Assembly: GCA_017853735.1 (NCBI GenBank)
Contig: JAFMJA010000016.1
Span: 1 to 20,270 of the forward strand
Length of the DNA stretch: 20,270 bases
Direction: 5' to 3'
From: Burkholderiaceae bacterium
GTDB lineage: Bacteria > Pseudomonadota > Gammaproteobacteria > Burkholderiales > Burkholderiaceae_C
Shown piece by piece: positions 1 through 9,032 of the stretch (positions within the stretch are counted from its first letter, which is position 1; every line of letters begins with the position of its first letter). A program made the translations under genes and the position numbers. Under the pieces are notes generated by a model. It made no database searches and had not been told where the DNA came from. It saw only the letters and a program-made list of their open reading frames with translations.

Positions 1-23
1 TAGCCAATCTGGAAAAGCGTTAA
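1..23 (+). CDS. rpoA: 3' end of rpoA (RNA polymerase alpha subunit), partial
   Basis: The first bases read in frame as Ala-Asn-Leu-Glu-Lys-Arg followed by TAA at 21-23. The call rests mainly on position: in the alpha operon rpoA directly precedes rplQ, and alpha subunits of this group end in a short Leu/Lys/Arg-type tail. Only six residues are visible, so the identity is inferred from context. Confidence 0.55.
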
Positions 24-27
24 TCGT

Positions 28-78
28 TGAGGTCGTTACAGGCCTCATGTGCCACGGGCAGTACCTGATACGGCTGCC
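28..78 (+). promoter_or_regulatory. two inverted repeats in the rpoA-rplQ spacer
   Basis: The 80-base spacer between the rpoA stop and rplQ holds two potential RNA hairpins. The first pairs 28-34 with 41-47 (TGAGGTC with GGCCTCA, one G-U pair, six-base loop). The second pairs GGCAG (57-61) with CTGCC (74-78). Neither is followed by a T run, so they are not intrinsic terminators. They could be RNA-processing or translational-control structures in the alpha operon messenger. That role is inference. Confidence 0.3.
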
Positions 79-103
79 TGTTTAATAAAGAAAGGAAAGC
101 ACC

Positions 104-505
104 ATGCGTCACGGACACGGACTTCGTAAGCTCAATCGCACCAGCGAGCATCGGCTCGCCATGTTGCGCAATATGATGAACTCGCTCATTGCCCATGAGG
201 CGATCAAGACAACGCTGCCCAAGGCCAAGGAACTGCGCCGCGTGGTTGAGCCAATGATCACCCTGGCCAAGGAGCCAACGCTGGCCAACCGTCGCCTTGC
301 CTTTAACCGACTGCGCGATCGTGACAGCGTCAGCAAATTGTTTGATGAACTCGGCCCGCGTTTCAAGGCCCGTCCTGGTGGTTACACACGCATCCTCAAA
401 ATGGGCTTCCGCGTCGGTGACAATGCCCCCATGGCCTTGGTCGAGTTGGTGGATCGTCCACAAGAAGTTGAAGCACCGGCCACAGAGCTTGCCAAAGCTG
501 AGTAA
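104..505 (+). CDS. rplQ: 50S ribosomal protein L17
   Basis: Encodes a 133-residue protein with the typical L17 length and sequence. The N-terminus [12 protein letters not shown] is near-diagnostic. It is followed by the [10 protein letters not shown] helix, the conserved [12 protein letters not shown] stretch, and the GGYTRILK and [13 protein letters not shown] motifs. L17 is a large-subunit protein near the peptide exit tunnel. The start is fixed by a good AGGAAAG ribosome binding site just upstream of the ATG. It lies where expected, as last gene of the alpha operon after rpoA. The short Ala/Glu-rich C-terminal tail is variable in the family. Identification is secure. Confidence 0.98.
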   Translation: MRHGHGLRKLNRTSEHRLAMLRNMMNSLIAHEAIKTTLPKAKELRRVVEPMITLAKEPTLANRRLAFNRLRDRDSVSKLFDELGPRFKARPGGYTRILKMGFRVGDNAPMALVELVDRPQEVEAPATELAKAE

Positions 506-507
506 GT

Positions 508-513
508 TATAAT
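508..513 (+). promoter_or_regulatory. candidate -10 element for the tRNA-fMet gene
   Basis: A perfect TATAAT lies three bases after the rplQ stop codon and 11 bases before the first tRNA base, a suitable distance for a start a few bases upstream of the mature tRNA. No good -35 hexamer is found at 16-18 bases; TTGCCA at 489-494 matches well but is only 13 bases away. It may be a weak or extended promoter, or the tRNA may be made by readthrough from the alpha operon. Confidence 0.45.
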
Positions 514-524
514 CACCCTCTTGC

Positions 525-601
<77 letters not shown>

Positions 602-624
602 ACATAAGCAGGCCCTGAGCTGAG

Positions 625-651
625 AAATGCCCGCCCTCTGGCGGGCATTTT
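625..651 (+). terminator. intrinsic terminator after tRNA-fMet
   Basis: AAATGCCCGCC and GGCGGGCATTT form an 11-base-pair stem around the loop CTCT (636-639), with a T-rich 3' end. It would end the tRNA transcript and any readthrough from the alpha operon. The symmetric A/T flanks mean it could also work on the opposite strand. Confidence 0.9.
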
Positions 652-840
652 CATGTCTGGGCTTTGGACGAGAGACAAGGTCTCCTATGAACTTTGCGCG
701 CAAGCTGCAATTCTTCACTGAGAGCGGGTTGGTACAAAGTGTGGATACCGCGAACAAGCGTAGTACGATTACCTGCTTTTTGTCCAGATCACAACCAGCA
801 CGAATAGCCATAAATGGCTTGTCATCATCTTGAGGAAGCG
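652..840 (+). other. intergenic region before the dehydratase gene
   Basis: No convincing gene is seen. The stretch contains a short inverted repeat GAGAC-AAG-GTCTC (672-684) and a lone near-match to a DnaA box, TGTGGATAC at 740-748. I could not pick a promoter with both hexamers well placed. The dehydratase transcript presumably starts here because the terminator at 625-651 isolates it from the tRNA. Confidence 0.4.
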
Positions 841-2568
841 ATGAATAGAAAAAAACCTGAGGAACTGCGCAGCCATCGCTGGTATGGCGTCAAAGACCTG
901 CGTGCTTTTGGGCATCGTTCGCGTACCGCTCAAATGGGCTACAACCGTGAAGATTACGCAGGCAAGCCTGTGATCGCCATCATCAACACCTGGAGTGATA
1001 TCAATCCTTGCCATACCCATTTCAAGGTGCGCGTCGAAGAAGTCAAGCGGGGGATTTGGCAAGCTGGCGGTTTTCCGGTGGAACTACCAGCGATGTCATT
1101 GTCGGAGCCGATCCAGAAACCGACCACCATGTTGTATCGGAATTTTCTGGCCATGGAAGCGGAGGAGTTGCTCAGGTCACACCCGATCGATGGCGTGGTG
1201 CTGATGGGAGGATGCGACAAAACTACACCTGCATTGGTGATGGGTGCCCTCAGCATGAACCTGCCGGCGATCTATATGCCAGCAGGACCCATGCTCAACG
1301 GACGCTGGAGGGGGCAGACATTGGGATCAGGTTCGGATACCTGGAAATATTGGGATGAATTGCGCGCTGGCAATATCACTGAGCAGGACTGGCAGGAAAT
1401 TGAGGATGGTATTGCCCGTTCTCCTGGGACCTGCATGACCATGGGGACAGCGGCCACCATGATGTCTTTGGCCGAGGCGCTTGGATTGACCCTGCCTGGA
1501 GCATCCAGCATCCCCGCACCCGATTCAAATCACGCCAAAATGGCCACGGCTACAGGCAAGCGCATTGTCGAGATGGTGTGGGAAGACCTCAAGCCCAGAG
1601 ATATCCTCTCGGCAGCTTCGTTCGACAATGCGATCGTCACATTGATGACCATGGGTGGATCGACCAATGCCATCATCCATCTGGTGGCCATGGCAGGTCG
1701 AGCGGGTATAGAGCTACCCCTGGAGCGCTACAACGAAATTTCCAGCAAGACGCCTGTGCTGGCGAATATCCGACCCTCTGGCAAGCAGTACCTGATGGAG
1801 GACTTTTATTACGCCGGTGGCCTGCGTGCACTGCTGTGCGAAGTAAAAGACCTTCTCGCCCTGAATTGCCTCACCGTCAATGGCAAGACGCTGGGCGAGA
1901 ACTTGAATGGCGCACAGATTCACAACGACGATGTGATCCGACGCCGAGACAATCCGCTCAAAGGGGTGGGTGGAATTGTGGTGTTGAGAGGCAATCTGGC
2001 GCCAGAGGGTGCCGTGATCAAGGTCAGTGCGGCGAGCCCCGAGTTGCTCAAGCACACTGGCCGGGCAGTGGTGTTCGAGGATTACAACGACATGGCTGCC
2101 AGGATTGACAGGGACGACCTCGATGTGGATGCAAGCTGTGTGCTGGTGCTGAAGAATGCCGGACCACAAGGGGGTCCGGGCATGCCCGAGTGGGGAATGC
2201 TGCCGGTACCCAAAAAATTGGTAAAACAAGGTGTGCGCGATATGGTGCGCGTATCCGATGCAAGAATGAGCGGCACCAGTTATGGCACCTGCGTGCTCCA
2301 TGTGACACCGGAGTCCTATGTGGGCGGCCCTTTGGCCCTGGTGCGCAGCGGTGATTTGATTGAACTGGATGCGCAACAGCGCAGCATCAATCTAAAGATC
2401 AGCGATGCTGAGATGGCCAAGCGACGAGCAGCCTGGAAGGAGCCGTCACGCAAGTTCGAGAGAGGCTACGGCGTGATCTTTACCCGACACATCAAACAAG
2501 CCAGCCAGGGATGCGACTTCGACTTTCTTGAAGGAACAGCACCCACCTCGGAACCCGAAATACATTGA
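841..2568 (+). CDS. IlvD/Edd-family dehydratase, probable sugar-acid (L-arabonate-type) dehydratase
   Basis: A 575-residue enzyme expected to remove water from an aldonic acid to give a 2-keto-3-deoxy acid, using a [2Fe-2S] cluster and Mg2+. Three cluster cysteines are visible: C57 (DINPCH), C125 (GGCDKTTP) and C198 (SPGTCMTMG). Candidate Mg ligands are E89, D126 and K127. The catalytic-serine motif [11 protein letters not shown] lies at about 472-482, with the likely serine at 477. This set lines up with the Rhizobium L-arabinonate dehydratase, as recalled, with offsets of two or three residues. The start at 841 is chosen because GAGGAAG sits just upstream; an ATG at 814 has no such site. 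The substrate is not proven. Branched-chain-type IlvD is less likely given the aldolase immediately downstream. Confidence 0.88.
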   Translation: MNRKKPEELRSHRWYGVKDLRAFGHRSRTAQMGYNREDYAGKPVIAIINTWSDINPCHTHFKVRVEEVKRGIWQAGGFPVELPAMSLSEPIQKPTTMLYRNFLAMEAEELLRSHPIDGVVLMGGCDKTTPALVMGALSMNLPAIYMPAGPMLNGRWRGQTLGSGSDTWKYWDELRAGNITEQDWQEIEDGIARSPGTCMTMGTAATMMSLAEALGLTLPGASSIPAPDSNHAKMATATGKRIVEMVWEDLKPRDILSAASFDNAIVTLMTMGGSTNAIIHLVAMAGRAGIELPLERYNEISSKTPVLANIRPSGKQYLMEDFYYAGGLRALLCEVKDLLALNCLTVNGKTLGENLNGAQIHNDDVIRRRDNPLKGVGGIVVLRGNLAPEGAVIKVSAASPELLKHTGRAVVFEDYNDMAARIDRDDLDVDASCVLVLKNAGPQGGPGMPEWGMLPVPKKLVKQGVRDMVRVSDARMSGTSYGTCVLHVTPESYVGGPLALVRSGDLIELDAQQRSINLKISDAEMAKRRAAWKEPSRKFERGYGVIFTRHIKQASQGCDFDFLEGTAPTSEPEIH

Positions 2569-2588
2569 CACCAGCAAGGAGAATCAAC

Positions 2589-3350
2589 ATGGAACTACCG
2601 CGCAATCATTTCAAACACGCCATCGCAGCTGGCAAGCAACAGATCGGCCTTTGGTCCAGTCTGTCCTCCAATTACACGGTAGAAGTTATCGCAGGAGCCG
2701 GCTTTGACTGGATTTTGTTGGATACCGAGCACTCCCCGAATGACCTGGAATCAGTGCTTTCGCAACTGCAAGCCTGTGCCCCTTATGAATCCCATCCGAT
2801 TGTGCGTGTGGCTTGGAATGATGCCGTGCTGATCAAACGCTACCTGGATGCCGGCGCCCAGTCGCTGCTGATTCCATTTGTACAGAATGCGGATGAAGCG
2901 CGGGCCGCAGTGGCCGCTACTCGCTACCCACCACAGGGCATCCGTGGTGTTGCTGGGGCGACGCGAGCCACCCGCTTTGGACGGATACAGGGCTATGCCA
3001 AGCGGGCACATGAAGAACTATGCGTCCTGCTTCAGGTGGAGACCAAAGAAGCCGTTGACAATATTGAAGCCATCTGTGCCGTAGACGGTGTGGACGGTGT
3101 GTTCATCGGTCCTGCCGACCTGCATGCTTCCCTGGGATACACCGGCGAGACCGGCAATCCGGCAGTGGTGCCCATGATTGAAGATGCGATTCGCCGAATT
3201 CGCAAGGCTGGCAGGGCCGCGGGCGTACTGACTTCTGCTGAGGCAGAGGTGCGCCGCTATATGGCTGCAGGCTGTAACTTCACCGCCGTGGGCGCTGATG
3301 TGGGTGTGCTGGCACGTGGTGCAGAGGCCTTGCTGGCGAAATATCGCTGA
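2589..3350 (+). CDS. HpcH/HpaI-family class II pyruvate aldolase
   Basis: A 253-residue metal-dependent aldolase of the HpaI/KDR-aldolase family. It cleaves 4-hydroxy-2-oxo acids to pyruvate and an aldehyde in the cytoplasm. Visible family residues are the catalytic histidine H48 in LLDTEHSPND, the substrate arginine R73 in IVRVAWND, and the metal ligands E151 (LLQVETKEA) and D177 (GPADLHASLG). The start is ATG 2589, preceded by AAGGAG at 2576-2581; an in-frame TTG at 2565 lacks this support. It begins 20 bases after the dehydratase stop, so the two are almost certainly one operon, with dehydration followed by aldol cleavage of the 2-keto-3-deoxy product. The chain length of the natural substrate cannot be read from sequence. 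Confidence 0.9.
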   Translation: MELPRNHFKHAIAAGKQQIGLWSSLSSNYTVEVIAGAGFDWILLDTEHSPNDLESVLSQLQACAPYESHPIVRVAWNDAVLIKRYLDAGAQSLLIPFVQNADEARAAVAATRYPPQGIRGVAGATRATRFGRIQGYAKRAHEELCVLLQVETKEAVDNIEAICAVDGVDGVFIGPADLHASLGYTGETGNPAVVPMIEDAIRRIRKAGRAAGVLTSAEAEVRRYMAAGCNFTAVGADVGVLARGAEALLAKYR

Positions 3351-3377
3351 GACCAAACCTCACGACGGCGATCACAA

Positions 3378-3401
3378 CTGCACAGCCCGCATGGGCTGCA
3401 G
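3378..3401. terminator. candidate hairpin between convergent genes
   Basis: CTGC plus AGCCC (3378-3381, 3384-3388) pair with GGGCT plus GCAG (3393-3401), giving nine base pairs with a two-base bulge and a GCAT loop. It sits midway between the aldolase and rep, which converge here. There is no T run on either side, so termination is a position-based guess. Confidence 0.35.
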
Positions 3402-3421
3402 GATCGGGTGGTGAGTGATGT

Positions 3422-5542
3422 TCAGGCCAGCTTGCCTGTATTGAGCGCATTGCTCGTGGCCTGCGCCCGCTGAGCAAACTCTGCACGAAGTGCACGCAGT
3501 TTCTCGCGTGGATCTTCCTTGACGCTCGCTTGATCCAGCGCCATTTCTGCGATAAATCGGCTGGGCTGAGCCGGGATGATTTCCCGCCCCTTTTTGCGGC
3601 GCTTGGGCCAGCTCGCAGCCAGGGTGTGCTGCGCGCGCGTGATGCCCACATACATCAGGCGACGTTCCTCCTGTAGGCGAAGCAGCATATTGTCCTGCGC
3701 CAGCGAGTTTTCTGTCGCTGAAGATGCGGCAGCACTGTCTTGCGAATCCAGCTTGAATGGCAGCAGCCCCTCGACCACGCTGATGAGCATCACATGTGGC
3801 CACTCCAGTCCTTTGGCAGCATGCAGGGTGGATAGGGTCACCACATTTTGGTCCTGGTCACTTTCATTGATGGTCGACAGCAAGGTGACGGTCTGCGCCA
3901 CGTCGAGCAGAGATTTTTTCTCGCTGGTCAGGGCAATTCCGGCTGTATCGTCCAGCAAGCCTGCGCAACGCCCCGCCATCCATTCGCAAAAATCCATCAC
4001 ATTGCTCCAGCGGGCAGCAGCCAATTTGTCGTTGTCCTCGTTTTCATACAGGTGCTTTTCGTAAGCAATTTCCTTGAGCCAATCCATCAAAAAGCTCATG
4101 GCTGCTTCGGCACCCTGCGCATGCCGGGCGCGATACTCCAGATCGTTCACGTAGCGACCAAACTCATGAAGACTGCCAACTGCCCGGGTATTGAGAGAAG
4201 AACTGAGCGTGGATGAAAAAAGCGCCTCAAACAGACTCAATTTGAATCGGCCAGCATGGGTGCCAAGCTGTTGCAGGGTCTGATGGCCAATGCCACGCTT
4301 GGGTGTGGTGACTGCGCGCAGGAATGCGGGGTCATCGTCGTTGTTGACCCACAACCTGAACCAGGCGCACAAATCGCGTATCTCAGCCCGATCAAAAAAA
4401 CTTTGTCCACCAGAGACCTTGTAGGGGATCTGGGCCTTACGCAAGGCCTGTTCCAGTACACGGGATTGATGGTTGGCGCGGTACAGCACAGCAAAATCCC
4501 GGAAATCCTTGTGCTGTGAGCTACTGCGCAGGCTTTGTATGCGCGCGACCACCCGATCAGCCTCATGCTCTTCATTGTCAGCCTCCACCAAACGAACGGG
4601 CTCGCCTTCGCCCAGCTCGCTCCAGAGTCGCTTGGGGAAAAACTTGGGGTTGAGTCCAATGACATTATTGGCGGCCTGCAGGATGGCGCTCGTGGAGCGA
4701 TAGTTTTGCTCCAGCTTGATGACCTTGAGTCCGGGAAAGTCAATCGGCAATTTTTTAAGATTGTCCAGAGTGGCACCACGCCAGCCATAGATGGACTGAT
4801 CGTCATCGCCCACCGCTGTGAATCGAGCGGCCTTCGGGTCCGATGGAAGCAGTTGTCTGAGCAGTTCGTACTGGATGGCGTTGGTGTCCTGGTATTCGTC
4901 GATCAGGATATGAGCCATGATCTCTTGCCATTTCATTCGCTCCTGCGGGTGTTCACGCAGCAGCTTGAGCGGCAGACCAATCAGGTCATCGAAGTCCACA
5001 CCTTGGTAAGCAGCCAGTCGCTCCTCGTAGCGTGACATGATGCGCGCGATCTGGCGATCATCATCGCTGCTGGCCTGAGCCTCGGCTTGGGTCGCATTAA
5101 GCCCCATGTTTTTCCACAGGCTGATGACCCATTGCCATCGTCTGGCAGTGGCGGCGTCCGTGGTGCCGCCCGCATCTTTCAGGATGCCGTTGACATCATC
5201 CGTGTCCAAAATGGAGAACTGGGGTTTCAGCCCGATGGCATGTCCACTGGCGCGCAATATATGAACGCCCAGGGCGTGAAAAGTGCAAATCCGCACATCT
5301 CTGGCGGCCATGCCAATCAGACCTTTGGCGCGCTCACGCATTTCGGCCGCAGCCTTGTTGGTGAAAGTGATCGCGGCGATGTGCTGGGCCTGTATTCCAG
5401 ACTGGATCAGACGTGCTATTTTTTGAGTGATGACGCGGGTTTTGCCAGAACCCGCCCCTGCCAGGACCAGGCAGGGCCCATTGAGAAAATTGACAGCTTC
5501 TTGTTGTGCGAGGTTCAGGCCGAGGGGAGGGGGAGAGGACAT
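3422..5542 (-). CDS. rep: ATP-dependent DNA helicase Rep
   Basis: A 706-residue superfamily 1A helicase that moves 3'-5' on single strands and helps replication forks past protein blocks. All core motifs are present: Walker A AGAGSGKTR (28-36), Ia ITFTNKAAAEM (58-68), II ILIDEYQDT (212-220), III GDDDQSIYGWRGA (245-257), IV LEQNYRST (277-284), V from about 567 (LSTLHAAKGLEW) and VI EERRLMYVGITRAQ (625-638). The N-terminus (LNLAQQEAVNFLNGPCLVLAGAGS) resembles Rep rather than UvrD, and the short C-terminus lacks the UvrD-type extension. No strong ribosome binding site precedes the ATG. It diverges from the AEC permease gene with 76 bases between the starts. Confidence 0.93.
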   Translation of the reverse strand: MSSPPPLGLNLAQQEAVNFLNGPCLVLAGAGSGKTRVITQKIARLIQSGIQAQHIAAITFTNKAAAEMRERAKGLIGMAARDVRICTFHALGVHILRASGHAIGLKPQFSILDTDDVNGILKDAGGTTDAATARRWQWVISLWKNMGLNATQAEAQASSDDDRQIARIMSRYEERLAAYQGVDFDDLIGLPLKLLREHPQERMKWQEIMAHILIDEYQDTNAIQYELLRQLLPSDPKAARFTAVGDDDQSIYGWRGATLDNLKKLPIDFPGLKVIKLEQNYRSTSAILQAANNVIGLNPKFFPKRLWSELGEGEPVRLVEADNEEHEADRVVARIQSLRSSSQHKDFRDFAVLYRANHQSRVLEQALRKAQIPYKVSGGQSFFDRAEIRDLCAWFRLWVNNDDDPAFLRAVTTPKRGIGHQTLQQLGTHAGRFKLSLFEALFSSTLSSSLNTRAVGSLHEFGRYVNDLEYRARHAQGAEAAMSFLMDWLKEIAYEKHLYENEDNDKLAAARWSNVMDFCEWMAGRCAGLLDDTAGIALTSEKKSLLDVAQTVTLLSTINESDQDQNVVTLSTLHAAKGLEWPHVMLISVVEGLLPFKLDSQDSAAASSATENSLAQDNMLLRLQEERRLMYVGITRAQHTLAASWPKRRKKGREIIPAQPSRFIAEMALDQASVKEDPREKLRALRAEFAQRAQATSNALNTGKLA

Positions 5543-5618
5543 TGATAAACCAGAAACGAAGCGCCAATCATACTGGGCGAAACCTCAATTTCTCCGATCA
5601 GAGAGGGCACAATACCGC

Positions 5619-6584
5619 GTGCTGCAAATTTTTTCGGTGACCTTTCCATTTTTTGCGCTGGTGCTTTGCGGCTATGTGGCTGCACGCCGCAGCATCTTGC
5701 CCTTGGAGGCCATCGCGGGCTTGAATGGATTTGTCCTTTTCTTTGCCTTGCCCTGCATGTTGTTCCGTTTTGGGGCAACCACGCCAATAACCCAGTTACT
5801 CGATGTCAATGTGTTTTTGGTCTGGACTCTCTGCGCATTGCTGATGGTGAGTTTCACCATTGCCATTTCCCTGAATCAACGCATCCGCTGGAATGATGCT
5901 GCCTTTGGTGCACTTGTGGCTGCTTTTCCCAATACCGGCTTTATGGGTGTTCCCCTGTTGGTGACCCTGCTGGGTGTGCAAGTGGCTGGACCAATGATTG
6001 TCACCATCGTGGTGGACATGCTATTCACCACTTCCTTATGTATTGCCTTGTCCCGCCTGGACAGTGCCGGAACCCATGGCATGGCAGTTGCCGCCAAGAA
6101 TGCGACCAAAAGCATTCTGTTCAATCCTATGCCCTGGGCTATTTTGCTCGGCGGGATGGTTTCTTATTTCGGGCTTGAATTGCCCTCCCCATTTGCCAAA
6201 ACGATCTGGTTGTTGGCAGACGCCGCATCGCCTACCGCCCTCTTCACCATTGGAAGTGTCATGGCTCGATCGCAGCTGCTTGCGGTCCGTCATGGACATG
6301 ATCAAATTGCGCTGGGTGATTATTTGCCGGTGGCCATTTTCAAATTGCTGCTGCATCCCTGCCTGGTGCTTTTGCTGGGCTCCAGTGCCATGCACCTGGG
6401 CCTTGGCCTGGACAAGTCTTCCCTGGTGGTCATGGTTTTGGTGGCCGCCTTGCCCAGTGCCAGCAATGTTGCCATGCTTGCCGAGCGCTATGGTGCCGAC
6501 AACGGCCGAATCGCCCGGATTATTCTTTCCTCGACGGCGGCGGCATTTTTGAGTTTTTCAGCTGTAGTGGCCTTGATGATTTGA
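5619..6584 (+). CDS. AEC (auxin efflux carrier) family permease
   Basis: A 321-residue, very hydrophobic inner-membrane protein with about ten predicted membrane segments in two halves. It carries family motifs AAFPNTGFMGVPL in the first half and LPSASNVAMLAERYG in the second, close to membrane-segment breaks. Family members move small carboxylates such as malate or malonate; the substrate here is unknown. I chose GTG 5619 (protein starts MLQIFSVTFPFF) because the first membrane helix begins there and GAGAGGG lies at 5601-5607. The frame stays open another 64 codons upstream, but that part overlaps rep on the other strand and is Pro/Arg-rich, unlike a membrane-protein N-terminus. Confidence 0.88.
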   Translation: MLQIFSVTFPFFALVLCGYVAARRSILPLEAIAGLNGFVLFFALPCMLFRFGATTPITQLLDVNVFLVWTLCALLMVSFTIAISLNQRIRWNDAAFGALVAAFPNTGFMGVPLLVTLLGVQVAGPMIVTIVVDMLFTTSLCIALSRLDSAGTHGMAVAAKNATKSILFNPMPWAILLGGMVSYFGLELPSPFAKTIWLLADAASPTALFTIGSVMARSQLLAVRHGHDQIALGDYLPVAIFKLLLHPCLVLLLGSSAMHLGLGLDKSSLVVMVLVAALPSASNVAMLAERYGADNGRIARIILSSTAAAFLSFSAVVALMI

Positions 6585-6595
6585 GCTGGACGGAT

Positions 6596-6629
6596 CAAAG
6601 AAAACGAACAGAGTTTCGACAAGGCTCTG
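6596..6629 (-). terminator. candidate terminator of priA
   Basis: Read on the minus strand, CAGAG (6629-6625) and CTCTG (6613-6609) form a short stem with an 11-base loop, followed by a T-rich tail (TTCGTTTTCTTT, 6608-6597). It lies in the 78-base gap between the converging AEC and priA genes. The stem is only five pairs, so the call is weak. Confidence 0.35.
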
Positions 6630-6662
6630 CCAATTCTCGGGCCAAAGGTGCGGCTTGCTGGT

Positions 6663-8747
6663 TCAGATCACCAAGGGGTCGACATCCACTGCCCAGCGAA
6701 CCAGACCCTTCCCCCGGGGACCTTGCCTTAAGTCATGCAGCATGGTGTGCCAGCCAAGCAGAAAGCGCTGCAGCGCAGTTCGTGAGGGACTCTCGATCAG
6801 CATTTGAGCGCGCTCAATATTGGCGATCCGTTGCACAGACATGGGCACTGCCGGGTAGATGGTTACTCCCAGTGCCAAAGCGCTGCCTGCCCCCAATTCA
6901 CCGGCCGCCAGCAAAAAGTCTTGAGCCGTCTCTTGTGTACGCGCCTCTGCGCGAACCAAGGCTTGAAAGCTGAAGGGGGGCAAACTGGCTTGCTGCCGTT
7001 CCTTGAGCAGCTGAAAGGCGAACAGGGGAAAGTCGTGTTTTTTCAATGCCTCGAACAGTGGATGCGATGGATAAAAAGTTTGCACCCACATCTCGCTGTT
7101 CTTGCTGATGCCCGCATCTCGCCCGGAGCGACCGGCGGCCTGCAACAGCAAACTGAAGAGTCGTTCGGAGGCACGAAAATCACTTGAAAATAACGCGTTG
7201 TCAACATTCACTGCAGCCACCAGGGTGATGTTGCGAAAGTCATGGCCCTTGGCGATCATCTGAGTACCCACCAGAACATCAATCTCACCGGCATGCATGC
7301 GTGCCATCTGAGACTCCAGTGTCCCTTTGTGGCGGGTGGTGTCGGCGTCGATGCGCGCGACGCAAACGGGCGTGCCGTCCGGCCGCAGCACCTGTCCGAG
7401 TAACTCGTTCAGGTGCTCTTCCAGCTTTTCTGTGCCTCGACCCAGGGGCCGAATATCGGGATTACCGCAGGCCGGGCAGGTGCGCGGAACGCGCTCGGTG
7501 AAGCCACAATGGTGGCAGCGCAAGCTGCGATCCACCTTGTGAAAGACTCGAAAAGCACTGCAATGCGGGCATTCACTTTTCCAGGCGCAATCCGTGCAAT
7601 GGAGAACAGGGGCATAGCCGCGCCGGTTGAGCAGGATCAGGCACTGCTCCCCTCGTTCCACACGGGCTTGGATCGCGGCCAGCAGCGGGGGTGAGAAGAC
7701 CGAATTTTTTGGCTGATGGTTCATGTCGACGAACCGAACCAGGGGTGGCTGGCCTCCATCCCCCACGCGACTGGGCATGAACAATTTTTGATAACGCCCG
7801 CCCTCCTGTTGCGGCCGGCTGTGGTACCAACTCTCCAGCGATGGCGTGGCCGATCCCAGTATTACCTTGGCGCCCTCGATATGACCACGATAAATCGCCA
7901 GATCTCGGGCCGAATAGCGCGCACCTTCCTGTTGCTTGTAGCTTGGATCGTGTTCTTCGTCGACAACGATGAACCGTAGGCTTGGCATCGAGGTAAAAAC
8001 TGCCATGCGCGTACCCAGAACGATGCGTGCGCTTCCCTGGTGTGCTGCCAGCCAATTTTTGAGACGTTGAGGATGGGTCAGCCCGCTGTGAAACGAGACC
8101 ACCTTGTGGGCACCAAATCTGGCGCTAAAGCGCGACTCGAGCTGAGGCGTGAGGTTGATTTCGGGAACCAGGACCAAAGCTTGTGCCTGGGGTTCACGTT
8201 CCAGCAAGCGCTCAACGCATTGCAAATAGACTTCAGTCTTTCCACTGCCGGTTGCGCCAAAAAGCAAAAATGGCCCCAACCCGGCCTCGATCTGGGCCAG
8301 GGCAGAGCTCTGCTCAGTTGTTAGCGCCGGGGGTTTTTCCTGAACGCTCCCTTGCGATGCGGGATGCTGGGTTTCCTGGCGCTTTAATCGGCGCAGCAGC
8401 TGCGCGGGGCTGAGTTCGCGCAATTGTTGCGGCAGGGCAGCCAGTGCAAGTTCTCCAATGCTTCGCTGGTAATAGTTCGCCGCAAATCCCACCAGTTTCA
8501 GCCATTGCCGGGAGAGCGGCGGCAACATGTTGAAGGCCTGCCCGATTGGACGAAGCTTTTCTGCCGCGGGCTGTGATGCGGATGCGCCCGAATCATCTTC
8601 CCAGACCAGCCCGGTTGTCTCTCTTTGACCTAAGGGTACGCGCACCAATGTGCCTGGGCTAAGTATTTGCTCACTCAGATAGCTGAGCGACCCGGCAATC
8701 TGACTGTGTGCAGGGGTCTTCACCAAGACCTGTACCAGTTGTGCCAT
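6663..8747 (-). CDS. priA: primosomal replication restart helicase PriA
   Basis: A 694-residue superfamily 2 helicase that binds stalled forks and loads the replicative helicase for restart. The N-terminal 3' DNA-binding region (about 1-110) is followed by Walker A GATGSGKT (164-171) and the Walker B box DEEH (263-266). Eight zinc-binding cysteines lie at C384, C387, C393, C396, C411, C414, C424 and C427. The QAAGRSGR helicase motif and the C-terminal PriA domain follow. Length is slightly below the roughly 730 residues of the E. coli protein, normal for this group. The ATG has only a weak ribosome binding site. The 316-base AT-rich region upstream probably holds its promoter. Confidence 0.97.
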   Translation of the reverse strand: MAQLVQVLVKTPAHSQIAGSLSYLSEQILSPGTLVRVPLGQRETTGLVWEDDSGASASQPAAEKLRPIGQAFNMLPPLSRQWLKLVGFAANYYQRSIGELALAALPQQLRELSPAQLLRRLKRQETQHPASQGSVQEKPPALTTEQSSALAQIEAGLGPFLLFGATGSGKTEVYLQCVERLLEREPQAQALVLVPEINLTPQLESRFSARFGAHKVVSFHSGLTHPQRLKNWLAAHQGSARIVLGTRMAVFTSMPSLRFIVVDEEHDPSYKQQEGARYSARDLAIYRGHIEGAKVILGSATPSLESWYHSRPQQEGGRYQKLFMPSRVGDGGQPPLVRFVDMNHQPKNSVFSPPLLAAIQARVERGEQCLILLNRRGYAPVLHCTDCAWKSECPHCSAFRVFHKVDRSLRCHHCGFTERVPRTCPACGNPDIRPLGRGTEKLEEHLNELLGQVLRPDGTPVCVARIDADTTRHKGTLESQMARMHAGEIDVLVGTQMIAKGHDFRNITLVAAVNVDNALFSSDFRASERLFSLLLQAAGRSGRDAGISKNSEMWVQTFYPSHPLFEALKKHDFPLFAFQLLKERQQASLPPFSFQALVRAEARTQETAQDFLLAAGELGAGSALALGVTIYPAVPMSVQRIANIERAQMLIESPSRTALQRFLLGWHTMLHDLRQGPRGKGLVRWAVDVDPLVI

Positions 8748-8837
8748 ACAGAATTTAGAGCGCCTCTATTTGAAAAAACTTCTGAAAAATCCTCTAAGTC
8801 CTTGATCTCAAAGGAATTGATCTTGCCCGTACAAACT

Positions 8838-9032
8838 TGTGGATAAATATGTTGATAGCTTTTCTGAATTTGACTGGGGTGTTTGCGACAGCCCTGATAT
8901 TCTTGATGCGTTCCAACAGTCGTGTGCTAAATGTTTTATATAAATCAATAACTTAAGACTATAAAACGGAGTACTTGCCGGGTGAATGCCTGGTATGGAA
9001 AGAGCTTTTCGCAAAATGAAAAATGTTGATAA
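8838..9032 (-). promoter_or_regulatory. DnaA-box-like cluster
   Basis: On the minus strand TTATCCACA (8846-8838) is a perfect consensus DnaA box. CTATCAACA (8858-8850) begins 12 bases away and differs at two positions. TTATCAACA (9032-9024) differs at one. All three share the same orientation. Binding by DnaA is inferred from the sites only. Confidence 0.45.
8958..8986 (-). promoter_or_regulatory. candidate sigma70 promoter for priA
   Basis: On the minus strand TTCACC (8986-8981) and TATAGT (8963-8958) are separated by exactly 17 bases. The predicted start near 8951 would give a leader of about 200 bases, with two of the DnaA-box-like sites inside it. The -35 match is only four of six. Confidence 0.35.

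Noticed and set aside
740..748. DnaA-like site TGTGGATAC
   Set aside because: A single near-match with no companion sites; expected by chance in a window of this size.
1714..2376. 220-codon minus-strand frame opposite the dehydratase
   Set aside because: His/Gln-rich shadow of a conserved enzyme gene on the other strand.
5427..5618. Extension of the AEC permease into rep
   Set aside because: Pro/Arg-rich and antisense to the conserved Walker A region of rep; the first membrane helix starts right after GTG 5619.
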